Part shown: one piece after another, positions 11,878 to 23,560 of the stretch | Layout of the letters: every line of letters begins with the position of its first letter | How positions within the stretch are numbered: the first letter of the stretch is position 1 | Assembly (NCBI GenBank): GCA_022376925.1 | Contig: JAIOJX010000026.1 | Coordinates: 257,049,330 to 257,113,329, forward strand | From: Tragulus kanchil | Lineage: Eukaryota > Chordata > Mammalia > Artiodactyla > Tragulidae | Length of the DNA stretch: 64,000 nucleotides | Direction: 5' to 3' | Notes under the pieces: generated by a model | Told to the model about the DNA's origin: nothing | Databases searched by the model: none | Seen by the model: only the letters and a program-made list of their open reading frames with translations | Translations under genes and position numbers: made by a program

Positions 11878-11916
11878 TAAAGAATCAGAGAGCTGAGGAG
11901 TCTCTATCTAAATATC

Positions 11917-12113
11917 TGAAGTGTTAGTTGCTAAGTCATGTCTGACTCTGACTATAGATAGCCAGGTTCCTCTACCCATGAGATTCTTCAGGCTAGAATT
12001 CTGGAGTAGGTAGCCATTCTCTTCTCCATGGGATCTTCCCAACCCAGAGATGGGACCCATGTCTCCCACATTGCAGGTAGTCTTTATGATCTGAGCCACC
12101 AGGGAAGCCCTGT
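11917..12113 (+). mobile_element. Bov-A type SINE
   Basis: Contains 'gttagttgctaagtcatgtc', 'tcttctccatgggatcttcc' and 'gatctgagccaccagggaag', the 5', middle and 3' diagnostic words of the family. Confidence 0.9.
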
Positions 12114-13097
12114 ATATAACTCTTATATTTAGCATTCACATGTAGTTAATCACATGGTGAGTTCGAATCAGTTTCAATTAAAAATATATTTGACAGATTT
12201 CTTTCATTTCATTGACCAAACTAAAATCTTTGGATGTAAATTGAACAGCAAATGTCAAAGCTTAAATATTTCTCATTTAAAACCCATTTTCTTGAATATT
12301 CAGGAACACCAGCAGAATTTAAGCCAGTAAACCACGAAGATCTATTTCATTCAGAATATCTGTTAACATGAAGATTTGCACCTGCTGAAAACTGCTTTCA
12401 CCTTACTTTACTAGCAGATATAAACAAATAGGGAAAATAATATATGAGATAAAGATGCAAATGTGCAAGTAGATGTAGGCCCCCTGCTGATAGGAACTAA
12501 GTTCCCTAGTTCACAAAATACCTCCCAATTTTTGTGGTCAGCATAGCTGATACAGAATGAGGCTCCTGGAGATTAGAATTACTGATAGCTCATTGCCATT
12601 TGTAGTATCAGGCTGGGTGAGGGCCATGTCAATACTCAAAAGTCTAACTACTTCGTAGAAAGCAATTTCTATGCTCTGTGCTTTACTTGTTTCACTGCCT
12701 TCAAGACAGCAGCAGCTCTGGCCATGACCTCCCATACAAGGCCTGGCATACATGAGATGTCCTCCCAACATTTGTCGAACTGACTTATCAGAGTTTAGGC
12801 TATTTACAAGGAGTACCTGTGTGGGATCATGCTAATCTACTAAACTCCCGTAGTTAGAGCAATCCTTGATCCTATGGCTACCGAGATAGGAAGAAATTTG
12901 AAAATAACAAATGAGCTGCTTTACTGCACTGCAGTCTAATTTCCTTACTTCTCTTTTGCTTCACACAGTCTATCTCATGACTGTCACTAAAAGATCATTA
13001 CCTTGTTCATACTTGTCAGGCTTAAAAGTACTCAGGTTCAGAAATGGAAGCATTTTTTTAATATTCTTTGAAATTAGATGATATATTGGTTTTATTT
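12114..13097. other. Non-coding DNA, possible MIR/L2 3' end
   Basis: No gene seen. 'ggcctggcatacatgag' and 'cccaacatttgtcgaactga' at about 12738-12782 resemble the 3' end shared by MIR and L2 elements. The rest is unrecognised. Confidence 0.4.
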
Positions 13098-15383
13098 CCT
13101 TTTGTGACACCTCTGGTGGCAAGTTTTTCATTTTCTTCCTTGATTCAAGTTATTAAAATGTGAATCAGATAAGAGCAAAGAAAAAAAAGGTTAAAAACCT
13201 ATCTTGGAAAGCTTTTACAAGCACCAGGTAGTTTCAGCTGATGCTGTCAAATAGGATTGTTCACAAGGTGTTTATATATGTTTTACCATGAGATTAGGCA
13301 AGATTTAGCAGATCATCAGTGTAAATCTGTCATATTAATGTATTAATAACAAAAATTTGAATATATTTTCTTTTATATAGCAAAAGTTCCCCAGCTATTT
13401 TGTAGGATTTTACTTATATTAAAACATCAACTGTATTAGTAAGCTAAATCTTACTTATGATTACTGATTTGAACTAAAACACCTGGCATATTAATGTTGC
13501 AGTGAACACACATTTCTATGAAATAATATTATTCAAAGACATTTGGATGCCAGCCACAATTCTCTGAAACCTAATGCATGGCTTCTATGACCGAAGTCCA
13601 ACTGGGGGCAGGAGCCACCTATAACACTTATAGGCAGCCCAGTCACACAAATGGTGCAGCTCTGTTGTCAAATGTCAACAAGTAACTTAAAGAGGCTAAG
13701 TGATATTTTCGACTGAGTGTAGAGTTGTTCAGTAAGTGGTAGAAACTGTATAATTTGTTCTTGCCAAGTGAAATTTATAAAAAATATCATTTTAGGTTTT
13801 TATTTTTTCCATTTGCAAGATCAAGTCAAGGCAGCATTTCGAATTATCCAAGCTTTCATCTCATATAAAAAAACAATAGCAGATTAGGACACAAAACGGC
13901 TTTTTTCAAGTTCTTGCTCAGGATCATGTTAGTTGTTTTCCCAGCACAATAGCCTTCTTGAATACCTCCTAGCTATTCTTGAACTGACTTGATTTGCTGA
14001 CATCTGTCTCAGAATAGCGAGCCTTTTCCATTCACCATACCTGTGTTTTCTAAACTCACACCTCTTTTATTTTTCCTTGAGAAAGATTAGAAATGCAAAG
14101 ATGACTAATTAACCTCCCTGTCTACCTGTTTTGTGGCAGGTAGCAAGCTTGAATATTGCATTCTATTTGTAATAAGCTTTATTAGGAACATTGACAACAA
14201 CAATTTATAAAGCACTCCACTCAAAAACAGATGCAGTACATCACCTTTTGTGAACATCTGGGAATTTCATTTTCTTCCTTGATTCAAGTTATTAAAATGT
14301 GAATCAGATAAGAGCAAAGAAAAAAAAGGTTAAAAACCTATCTTGGAAAGCTTTTACAAGCACCAGGTAGTTTCAGCTGATGCTGTCAAATAGGATTGTT
14401 CACAAGGTGTTTATATATGTTTTACCATGAGATTAGGCAAGATTTAGCAGATCATCAGTGTAAATCTGTCATATTAATGTATTAATAACAAAAATTTGAA
14501 TATATTTTCTTTTATATAGCAAAAGTTCCCCAGCTATTTTGTAGGATTTTACTTATATTAAAACATCAACAGTATTAGTAAGCTAAATCTTACTTATGAT
14601 TACTGATTTGAACTAAAACACCTGGCATATTAATGTTGCAGTGAACACACATTTCTATGAAATAATATTATTCAAAGACATTTGGATGCCAGCCACAATT
14701 CTCTGAAACCTAATGCATGGCTTCTATGACCGAAGTCCAACTGGGGGCAGGAGCCACCTATAACACTTATAGGCAGCCCAGTCACACAAATGGTGCAGCT
14801 CTGTTGTCAAATGTCAACAAGTAACTTAAAGAGGCTAAGTGATATTTTCGACTGAGTGTAGAGTTGTTCAGTAAGTGGTAGAAACTGTATAATTTGTTCT
14901 TGCCAAGTGAAATTTATAAAAAATATCATTTTAGGTTTTTATTTTTTCCATTTGCAAGATCAAGGAAAGACTGCATTTCAAATTATCCAAGCTTACATCT
15001 CATATAAAAGAACAATAGCAGATTAGGACACAAAACGGCTTTTTTCAAGTTCTTGCTCAGGATCATGTTAGTTGTTTTCCCAGCACAATAGCCTTCTTGA
15101 ATACCTCCTAGCTATTCTTGAACTGACTTGATTTGCTGACATCTGTCTCAGAATAGCGAGCCTTTTCCATTCACCATACCTGTGTTTTCTAAACTCACAC
15201 CTCTTTTATTTTTCCTTGAGAAAGATTAGAAATGCAAAGATGACTAATTAACCTCCCTGTCTACCTGTTTTGTGGCAGGTAGCAAGCTTGAATATTGCAT
15301 TCTATTTGTAATAAGCTTTATTAGGAACATTGACAACAACAATTTATAAAGCACTCCACTCAAAAACAGATGCAGTACATCAT
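13098..15383 (+). repeat. Tandem duplication pair 4 (13098-14243 and 14244-15383)
   Basis: The copies are directly abutting, about 1.14 kb apart. The first 35 bases or so of copy 2 ('ccttttgtgaacatctggg') are a shortened, error-like version of the start of copy 1 ('ccttttgtgacacctctgg'). Identity is near-perfect afterwards, except for a cluster of substitutions at 13825-13862 versus 14963-15000. No repeat element is recognised inside the unit. Confidence 0.95.
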
Positions 15384-15939
15384 GATAAACAAGAAGACAC
15401 ACATGCACACCCTGTCCTGTTGCATGCACGTACATATACATACATGCCCTAAACTGAGAACATTGCTCAGAAAAACACCAGGTTATGGTAGGAAGAAGGA
15501 CATTGCAGTATGGGGAGATGAAGAGAACTGAGAAGCAAACATTTAAAATCCAAAGAAAGGGTATTCTGAGAACGAAAGGAAATTTGCCTGCCTGTGTTGT
15601 TTGGAAAGATATACACAAAATGTGATTTAAGTTAATAGTGTTCTATATAAAGGTTATACTGGCCATTATATAGTGATTATTTCCAGCTTACCTAACTGGA
15701 CGCAAGTCAGTTTCATGAGTTCTGCCCTCTCAAGGGTTATAGCAACCCTGACCAGCAAAACAACTTGTAGCAGAAACATTATGAGGCTAGGAAGCAGAAG
15801 CCTCAAATTCTAGTCTCAGGTTAAGCATACCTGCTTATATGACCTTAAATAAACTATTTAACCAAACTGCATTTTGTTTCTTTCTTAATCAAGCAGGGAG
15901 AAAAAAAAATTGAGATTTAAACCATAAGAAAAAATACTT

Positions 15940-16215
15940 TCAAATATATAAAATGTAGTACATGCATAATTTGCAAATATAAGTGTGAATATAATTGCAA
16001 ATATATAATTTTATATTTATGTACAATCACAAGTGCAAATATATGTAATTATAAGTAAAAATTATAAATATATAATGGCAAATATATAATTATATGCATA
16101 TATACAGGATGCTTATATATTTCTGTTTATAAGCTTTATAATGTTTAACCATTTTTGTTTATAAATGTTTATATATATAGAGAAAGATTACATATAGTCA
16201 GAATATATTTAAGTA
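15940..16215. repeat. AT-rich low-complexity tract
   Basis: Reiterated 'aaatatataatt' and 'gcaaatata' words over about 270 bp. It is copied at about 17022-17295 by pair 5. Confidence 0.8.
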
Positions 16216-16332
16216 TAAATTCTTAAGTCGGAATTTTTATCATGCCTCTGTGTGTGTGTGTTTGCGTGTATAACTGAGAGATATTTGAAGTAGGAAATAT
16301 TTACAACATTCTAACTAAATGACAGTGAACTA

Positions 16333-16618
16333 CAGGCCTCCCTGGTGGTCCAGTGGATAGAGTCCACCTTGCAGTGCAAGGGGCACTGGTTGCATCCTGG
16401 CACTGGAAGGTCCCACATGCTGTGGGGCAGCTGAGCCAGTGTGTCCAGTTAGGAGCCAGTGCTCTGGAGCACATGTGTCCAGATTCTGTGGGCACATGTG
16501 CTGTGCAGTAAGAGAGGCCACTGCAATGGGAAGCCCACACAGGCCAAAAAATTTAAAAAAATATATCGATAAAATAAATACAAATAAAAGAGGCATGATG
16601 GGGAAAGTAAAAGAAATA
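16333..16618 (+). mobile_element. tRNA-type SINE with target-site duplication
   Basis: It starts 'caggcctccctggtggtcc', passes 'ttgcagtgcaaggggcactg' and 'gaaggtcccacatgctg', and ends in 'aaataaaagaggc' plus an A-rich tail. The 11-bp 'acagtgaacta' flanks it at 16322-16332 and 16619-16629. Its 3' body ('gagaggccactgcaatggg', 'cacaggccaaa') is shared with the other tRNA-type SINEs in this window. Confidence 0.9.
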
Positions 16619-17413
16619 ACAGTGAACTAAAAATATTTTCAATGTGGAAGGGAAAAAGGTACCAAACTTTAGTCTAAAATGCCTGTGTTTTTGAAAGTAT
16701 ACTGTGATTTAAGTTAATAGTGTTCTATATAAAGGTTATACTGGCCATTATATAGTGATTTTTTCCCAGCTTACCTAACTGGACGCAAGTCAGTTTCATG
16801 AGTTCTGCCCTCTCAAGGGTTATAGCAACCCTGACCAGCAAAACAACTTGTAGCAGAAACATTATGAGGCTAGGAAGCAGAAACCTCAAATTCTAGTCTC
16901 AGGTTAAGCATACCTGCTTATATGACCTTAAATAAACTATTTAACCAAACTGCATTTTGTTTCTTTCTTAATCAAGCAGGGAGAAAAAAAATTGAGATTT
17001 AAACCATAAGAAAAAATACTTTCAAATATATAAAATGTAGTACATGCATAATTTGCAAATATAAGTGTGAATATAATTGCAAATATATAATTTTATATTT
17101 ATGTACAATCACAAGTGCAAATATATGTAATTATAAGTAAAAATTATAAATATATAATGGCAAATATATAATTATATGCATATATACAGGATGCTTATAT
17201 ATTTCTGTTTATAAGCTTTATAATGTTTAACCATTTTTGTTTATAAATGTTTATATATAAGAGAAAGATTACATATAGTCAGAATATATTTAAGTATAAA
17301 TTCTTAAGTCGGAATTTTTATCATGCCTCTGTGTGTGTGTGTTTGCGTGTATAACTGAGAGATATTTGAAGTAGGAAATATTTACAACATTCTAACTAAA
17401 TGACAGTGAACTA

Positions 17414-17702
17414 CAGGCCTCCCTGGTGGTCCAGTGGATAGAGTCCACCTTGCAGTGCAAGGGGCACTGGTTGCATCCTGGCACTGGAAGGTCCCACATG
17501 CTGTGGGGCAGCTGAGCCAGTGTGTCCAGTTAGGAGCCAGTGCTCTGGAGCACATGTGTCCAGATTCTGTGGGCACATGTGCTGTGCAGTAAGAGAGGCC
17601 ACTGCAATGGGAAGCCCACACAGGCCAAAAAATTAAAAAAATATATCGATAAAAATAAATACAAATAAAAGAGGCATGATGGGGAAAAAGTAAAAAGAAA
17701 TA
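17414..17702 (+). mobile_element. tRNA-type SINE (pair 5 copy)
   Basis: The duplicate of 16333-16618 with the same flanking 'acagtgaacta' words at 17403-17413 and 17703-17713. It is therefore a segmental copy. A few A/G-run length differences separate the two tails. Confidence 0.92.
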
Positions 17703-17729
17703 ACAGTGAACTAAAAATATTTTCAATGT

Positions 17730-18183
17730 AGAGCAGTCATGGGAAAGGCCAGAGTCATTCCTAATTATTTCCCTATTAAGTCTATAATATGCAATCTGAA
17801 CAAGTTTTCTTCTAAATTTCAGAAAAATACAACTAAGAGAGGAAAGTCAAGCAAAATATTTCACTCTTGTTTCTCATAAAAAGGTCAAAGAAGTTCTAGT
17901 CCCAGAGCAAGATAGAGAAGTAATTATAAAAATGAGTGGCTGGAATCAGAGAGAAAATTAATTATAAATAATTAATTAAACCACAGCATGAAAACTCTTT
18001 TTGCATCACAGACAAACCTGTGCTTTCTCTATAAAGTTTTCCATTATAGCAATATGCTATTCCTAAAAATCACTATTTAACAAACCAGTATGGGTGAAGT
18101 AGAGGCTTATGGGTATTTATTAGTCTGTTTCAGTGCATGTATGTGTGTATGTATAAGGGCTGGGTGACAGTGGCAATTTCTCT
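17730..18183. other. Unrecognised AT-rich DNA
   Basis: I see no gene or repeat family here. Confidence 0.5.
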
Positions 18184-18309
18184 ACCTTTTTTTTTTTTTT
18201 TTTTTGGCCACTCTGTACAACAGGATCCTACTTTCCCAACTAGGGATCAAACCCCTGACCTCTGCCAAGAAACACGGAGTCTTAATCATTGGAATGCCTA
18301 AGAAATCTC
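18184..18309 (-). mobile_element. Old tRNA-type (CHR-like) SINE fragment
   Basis: Begins with a T run (reverse-strand poly(A)) followed by 'ttggccactctg', 'actagggatcaaacccctgac' (in parts) and 'gagtcttaatcattgga'. These are decayed versions of the old artiodactyl tRNA-derived SINE on the minus strand. Confidence 0.75.
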
Positions 18310-19006
18310 CGTTACCTGCCATTTATGATCCATTGTGAGATTATTAATATTTCCTTTCTCTCCTTTTAATCCTTGGAAATCAAGAAATATTAGGCCTTCC
18401 AAATTATTATTCTGAAACAAAATAAAATAGTTTTAAATTGTTTTGGTGGCAGTTTATGATTGAGTTCTATTCTAAAATGAATGATAACAATAATTATAAA
18501 ATACATATTTTGTATCTCTAGCAATGTGTCTATAGCACAGTTAGTATCAAATATATAATTTTTAGTGTTGAGATAATCCATGTTTTTTATCAAGTGATCA
18601 AAAAATGACCATCTGAAAGAGGTTAATACAATCAATCAAAATGAAATGTTTTCTACCTCTTCATTACTCAGTCTTCATGAGATTACAGATCCTTGAAGCA
18701 TTTCTAGAATGTGTGTTGGTAAAGAAAGTCTTAGGTTATTTTCTTTCGTAAGTCAGGAAAATGTACAGATACATTTACAACTTGGAAATTTTAGAAAACA
18801 ATCAAGTTGAACACTACATCTCAATTCTGCAGCAAATGCTGGTTTATCAAGTTTATCAAGTATTTGGTTAACCTATGAGCTACCACATCCTTTGAGAAAG
18901 GACCTATATCCAGATCCTTTGACATATTTAATTTAAATTTTATATTTCTAAGCCATTCATGATTATTTCAATAATTGTAATCTTTTATTTATAGTTTTAA
19001 CACTAC
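18310..19006. other. Unrecognised AT-rich DNA
   Basis: No gene or known repeat seen. Confidence 0.5.
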
Positions 19007-19424
19007 AAGAAAATAGAATTGGCTTATAGTCAAGGAAGGTTTTGATAGGGACAGAGTAGAGCAGGTAGGTGGTTGTAGAGTCCTAGGGGATGGAGGTACA
19101 AGGGTGAAACCTGAGAAAGGTTGGGAGGCCAGTGAGTTGATGATAACTCAGGAGAGCTGCTCCTTGTTCAGTAAAGCAGGCTTGACTGGGTATAAACAGC
19201 TGATGAAGGAGGAGCTGGCGAAGAAGGAACTAATGATGTGTGCCTTGCATCTGCGTCTACTTGAGGGGGGTGGTCTTCTACCATCCTATATATATTGCTG
19301 CCCACTCAGCCCAAAAGAGAGTAGAGCAGAGCTTTCCTATCTGCCCACTTGCACCTCTTACAAGTACCCTATCCTAATAAATCCTCTTCTTGTCTATAAA
19401 AAAAAGAAAAGAAAATAGAATTGG
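19007..19424 (+). mobile_element. LTR-like retroposed insert with poly(A) and 16-bp target duplication
   Basis: A 386-bp block (19023-19408) is flanked by perfect copies of 'aagaaaatagaattgg' at 19007-19022 and 19409-19424. The block is GC-richer than its surroundings. It has a TATA-like 'ctatatatattg' at about 19285 and an AATAAA signal at 19376-19381. An A-rich tail starts at about 19398, 17 bases past the signal. The TSD plus tail are hallmarks of LINE-machinery retroposition. The promoter-to-polyadenylation layout resembles the U3-R part of a retroviral LTR. The frame at 19104-19418 has no recognisable domain. I do not recognise the family. Confidence 0.75.
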
Positions 19425-20002
19425 TTTGCTAAATCAAACCGTTTTCAAAGAATAATTTCATTCTACATGGTTAGCGGTTATATTAATCTACTAAGCTATA
19501 AAGGGAATATGTAATATTCTACTTTCTATAGTGATTAAATTCTCCATTTAAGGAATATTATTTTTTTCAAGTATTAAAAATAGTACCCTTTAAGTTTGGT
19601 CTAGAGATTTGAAATTTTTGAACACACCCAGGAAATTCTTCCCTAAAGACAAAGAATCCACTCTAACTACAAAAGTCTACTACTCCTGACTGCTAGCATG
19701 TTTTGGTTGTTATGTTTTGTTTTTCCCCTTCCACTTCTGAACAGTCTCTCTTTAAGTTTAGGTTGTCAGAAGAGACAGGTGTACATGAAGGTTACTTAAC
19801 ACAGTGCCAATTTTAGCTCCACAGCAAAGATGGGTCAAATCAAGTGGAAAGTGAGGCCAAGGTAGGAGAGAAGTTGAGGAGTTGGAAATGGGCACAATCT
19901 TTATGCTTCAGATGGGCATGCTTCAGATGTCTTTAGCATTTTTCATGTTCTGCCTAAATAGCAGAGACTTCTAAAACTGAGATTAACAAATTGTATTATT
20001 GA

Positions 20003-20158
20003 TGAACTTAATACAGCATCTCGTTTAGTCTTCAGAAAACCCCTGTGTGGTAGCTATTATTATGTTCATATTATAGATGAGAAATCTGAGACTGAGAGTA
20101 ATGGAGCAAGGTTGTGAAGAGCTAAAAAATAACAAAGCTCAGATACAAATAGATCAAT
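20003..20158 (-). mobile_element. MIR element
   Basis: 'gtggtagctattattatg', 'atagatgagaaatctgagac' and 'gttgtgaagagc' follow the reverse-strand MIR order (size class, cation-like AT core, 'gatgaggaaactgag'). Confidence 0.8.
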
Positions 20159-20164
20159 GGTAGA

Positions 20165-20402
20165 CAAATTGTTCTCAGCTAGGGGTAATTTTCTCCTTTA
20201 GAGGACTTTGATAATGTCTAGAGATATTTATTGTTTTCACAATTGAAACAGGGAAACCAGTGGCATCCAGTATGTAGAAGCTGTGGATACTGCCAAACAT
20301 CCTGTGATACAGAGGACAAATAATTGTTCTGTGTATAATTAAAGAGTTCCAATACAATTGGTGCCCGAATGCGCCAATAATGCTGAGCTTAAAACCCCCT
20401 GA
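20165..20402 (+). mobile_element. hAT-type MER DNA transposon remnant
   Basis: The word order 'gttctcagctaggggtaattt', 'aatgtctagagatattt', 'ccagtggcatccagt', 'gccaaacatcctgtgatac' and 'aataatgctgagctt' matches a widespread mammalian non-autonomous hAT element. Two words of it are decayed. I do not assign the exact MER number. Confidence 0.65.
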
Positions 20403-20830
20403 AATATATGTGTTCAAATTCAAGGCTCAGTGTTCTAACCACATCACTGTTTTCTCCTCTAATAATGAACCCATCAAAGCAACAACATGAAACACAATTT
20501 TGAGATACTGTGTTGGATACGTTAAGAGGGATAGTCTGGCCCAGAACTCAAAATAGAAAGCAGAAAATGGACAACCAGTATATCATCATTTATTCAATTC
20601 ATTCATTAAGTTCCTAGACAGTCGTCTGGAGATGGAGTTGTGCAACTAAAACTCAGCCCTTGCTTTCAAGTGGAAAGAGAACTTATGTGTGCCTGTATAT
20701 TTGTGACATATAAATATATATGCATGCTACACATTTGCATATAGATACATAGAAAATAATCATATAGTTAGCATACACTGAGGGCAAGCATGGAATAGAT
20801 ATTAAAAAAACAAATGTTCCTACTTAAAGG

Positions 20831-20970
20831 TTGCTTACTATGTGCCAGCTTTATCTTTGAGATGGATACTATTATCATCTCCAATTTACACTGAAGAAAC
20901 TGAAGTTCAGAAAACTTAGATAACTTTCCCCTAAATCACATGTAAAATTTCAGAGCTGTTATAAGCTCAT
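20831..20970 (-). mobile_element. MIR element (copied at 22035-22174)
   Basis: 'cttactatgtgccagc', 'gatggatactattatcatct', 'ctgaagaaactgaagttcag' and 'aactttcccctaaatcaca' follow the minus-strand MIR order. Confidence 0.8.
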
Positions 20971-21397
20971 TCACCTGATTCCAGAGTCTGTGCTGTGGGA
21001 AACCTATATCCTACAGGCTATATAGCAGGAATTCATAGAAAAGACATTTCTAGAAGGCTGCACTGACTCAAAGTGGGGAGGGACCACCTTAATGAATTTA
21101 GAGAAAAAGGAAGGCACTTGAGATAAATGGGAACTACTAGACAGAAAGATGCTGTTGTGTTTAGAAAACACGGGCTAGAATGTCAATTATGTAGGGACCT
21201 ATGGGAGTTGGAACTGCAGAGGTACTAAATGCAGGCAGGACAAGCTCAGCAGGTGACCTCACTCCTACTTCAGTGAAAAATGAACATCTTCTGGTGTCAT
21301 CTCTCTTGTCTCATTTCACCACACTTCAGAATTTCACTGTCTTTCCCATTTGTTTCTCCCTCCTAAGACTGATCCATCTATGTGTGCTCAAGACCAG

Positions 21398-21562
21398 TGA
21401 TTCTCATCTTCAGGTAAAAAGTATGTTCATACACAGATCCCAGGGGCTCATTGGCAAAGAGTTTGATGCAGTGGGCCTGAAAGTGCACCTGGGAATTTGC
21501 ACTTCTGCCAGGCTCCCAGGTGGTGCAGATGCTGACATCAGTGGACCACACTTGTCATCCTA
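21398..21562 (+). mobile_element. MER5-like hAT element (copied at 22602-22765)
   Basis: It begins 'ccagtgattctcatcttcag', continues 'cacctgggaatttgcacttct' (in parts) and 'gctcccaggtggtgcagatg', and ends 'agtggaccacacttg'. This is the layout of the MER5 group of non-autonomous hAT transposons. Confidence 0.75.
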
Positions 21563-21659
21563 TTGCTTAAATCCCATCTCCTCCTGCTTCTCCTAAAATC
21601 CCGTTCTATCCTCTACAGAGTATGTGTCAAGTAGAAAAAATATGGTTAAGAATATATGT

Positions 21660-21929
21660 GTTACCATTGGGGAAGGAGAGGGTGGGATGAACTGAGAGGG
21701 TAGCACTGAAACATACATATTATATGCAATATAGATCACCAGTGGGAATTTGCTCTACGACACTGGGAACCCAAATCAGTGCTAACAACCTGGAGGGGTA
21801 GAAGGTGGGATGGAGGTTCAAGAGGAGGGACACATGTATACCTATGGCTGATTCAGGTTGATGTATGGAAGACAACAAAACAATATTATAAAGCAATTAT
21901 CCTCCAATTAAAATTAAATTAATTTTATA
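21660..21929 (+). mobile_element. LINE-1 3' end with target-site duplication
   Basis: Ruminant L1 3' UTR text is clear: 'cacatgtatacctatggctg', 'gttgatgtatgg' and 'aaagcaattatcctccaatt'. The 12-bp 'aagaatatatgt' flanks it at 21648-21659 and 21930-21941. It is strongly 5' truncated. The second copy, about 22864-23134, belongs to pair 6. Confidence 0.93.
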
Positions 21930-22863
21930 AAGAATATATGTTAAAATAATATATTTTCTTTTTTTTTCCGTGAGGATCTTCCCTGCCACCTGCAAACATG
22001 TCTAGTATTAAAAACAAATGTTTCTACTTAAAGGTTGCTTACTATGTGCCAGCTTTATCTTTGAGATGGATACTATTATCATCTCCAATTTACACTGAAG
22101 AAACTGAAGTTCAGAAAACTTAGATAACTTTCCCCTAAATCACATGTAAAATTTCAGAGCTGTTATAAGCTCATTCACCTGATTCCAGAGTCTGTGCTGT
22201 GGGAAACCTATATCCTACAGGCTATATAGCAGGAATTCATAGAAAAGACATTTCTAGAAGGCTGCACTGACTCAAAGTGGGGAGGGACCACCTTAATGAA
22301 TTTAGAGAAAAAGGAAGGCACTTGAGATAAATGGGAACTACTAGACAGAAAGATGCTGTTGTGTTTAGAAAACACGGGCTAGAATGTCAATTATGTAGGG
22401 ACCTATGGGAGTTGGAACTGCAGAGGTACTAAATGCAGGCAGGACAAGCTCAGCAGGTGACCTCACTCCTACTTCAGTGAAAAATGAACATCTTCTGGTG
22501 TCATCTCTCTTGTCTCATTTCACCACACTTCAGAATTTCACTGTCTTTCCCATTTGTTTCTCCCTCCTAAGACTGATCCATCTATGTGTGCTCAAGATCA
22601 GTGATTCTCATCTTCAGGTAAAAAGTATGTTCATACACAGATCCCAGGGGCTCATTGGCAAAGAGTTTGATGCAGTGGGCCTGAAAGTGCACCTGGGAAT
22701 TTGCACTTCTGCCAGGCTCCCAGGTGGTGCAGATGCTGACATCAGTGGACCACACTTGTCATCCTATTGCTTAAATCCATCTCCTCCTGCTTCTCCTAAA
22801 ATCCCGTTCTATCCTCTACAGAGTATGTGTCAAGTAGGAAAAATATGGTTAAGAATATATGTG

Positions 22864-23134
22864 TTACCATTGGGGAAGGAGAGGGTGGGATGAACTGAGA
22901 GGGTAGCACTGAAACATACATATTATATGCAATATAGATCACCAGTGGGAATTTGCTCTACGACACTGGGAACCCAAATCAGTGCTAACAACCTGGAGGG
23001 GTAGAAGGTGGGATGGAGGTTCAAGAGGGAGGGACACATGTATACCTATGGCTGATTCAGGTTGATGTATGGCAGACACCAAAACAATATTATAAAGCAA
23101 TTATCCTCCAATTAAAATTAAATTAATTTTATAA
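22864..23134 (+). mobile_element. LINE-1 3' end (pair 6 copy)
   Basis: Duplicate of 21660-21929 with the same flanking target duplication. Small differences include 'ggaagacaac' versus 'ggcagacacc' and one extra G in the 'gagggaggg' run. Confidence 0.92.
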
Positions 23135-23364
23135 AGAATATATGTTAAAATAATATATTTTCTTTTTTTTTCCGTGAGGATCTTCCCTGCCACCTGCAAA
23201 CATGTCTGGATCTCCTTACCCTGACAAGTTTTTCTTTGGTAGTATGGCCATATTATGCACCTGGACTCCTTTCATGTTAAGGTCAAATTTCTGTTGCCAG
23301 AAGTACACTTCAAAATGTAGAGTTGTTAGAACTTCTGGAGTTTGGAGTTGCAATAAGAGTCTAT

Positions 23365-23560
23365 GACCCGACAGAGGATAATAATATCATCACTTACTAT
23401 GTATATTTGATGAGCTTCTCAACTTCTCTGTGCCTTAGTTTCTTCAATAAAATGAGGATAATACTAATTACATACTTCACTGGGCTCTTACAAGAGAAAA
23501 AGAGAGCGTTATACACAACAGTGCCTGACAAAGAATAAGTGTCCAGCATAAAATACATGC
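23365..23560 (+). mobile_element. MIR element
   Basis: 'gagcttctcaacttctctg', 'tgccttagtttcttcaataa', 'aatgaggataatactaatt' and 'acagtgcctgacaaagaat' follow the full plus-strand MIR core-to-3'-end order. Confidence 0.88.

Larger units (their letters stand above)
15590..17729 (+). repeat. Tandem duplication pair 5 (15590-16645 and 16681-17729)
   Basis: The copies are about 1.08 kb apart. Between them lie some 35 bp that I cannot match. Then 'gcctgtgtttttgaaag' (16681 on) is a deletion-bearing version of 'gcctgtgttgtttggaaag' at the start of copy 1. The unit carries an AT-rich tract and a complete tRNA-type SINE. Confidence 0.94.
20799..23207 (+). repeat. Tandem duplication pair 6 (20799-22003 and 22004-23207)
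   Basis: The longest unit, 1204 bp offset, directly abutting. Copy 1 ends at 'gcaaacatgtct'. Copy 2 opens with a slightly altered 'agtattaaaaacaaatg'. The unit holds a MIR, a MER5-like element and a complete L1 3' end with its own target duplication. Confidence 0.95.

Noticed and set aside
16239..16598. An 11-bp inverted repeat ('atcatgcctct' and 'agaggcatgat') around the SINE at 16333
   Set aside because: The right arm belongs to the shared SINE 3' end and the left arm to flanking DNA; a chance match is likely.
21201..22893. Paired open frames of 131 and 162 codons that look like a tandem gene family
   Set aside because: The pair is a by-product of duplication 6. The frames cover a MER5-like element and differ in length because of a one-base indel.
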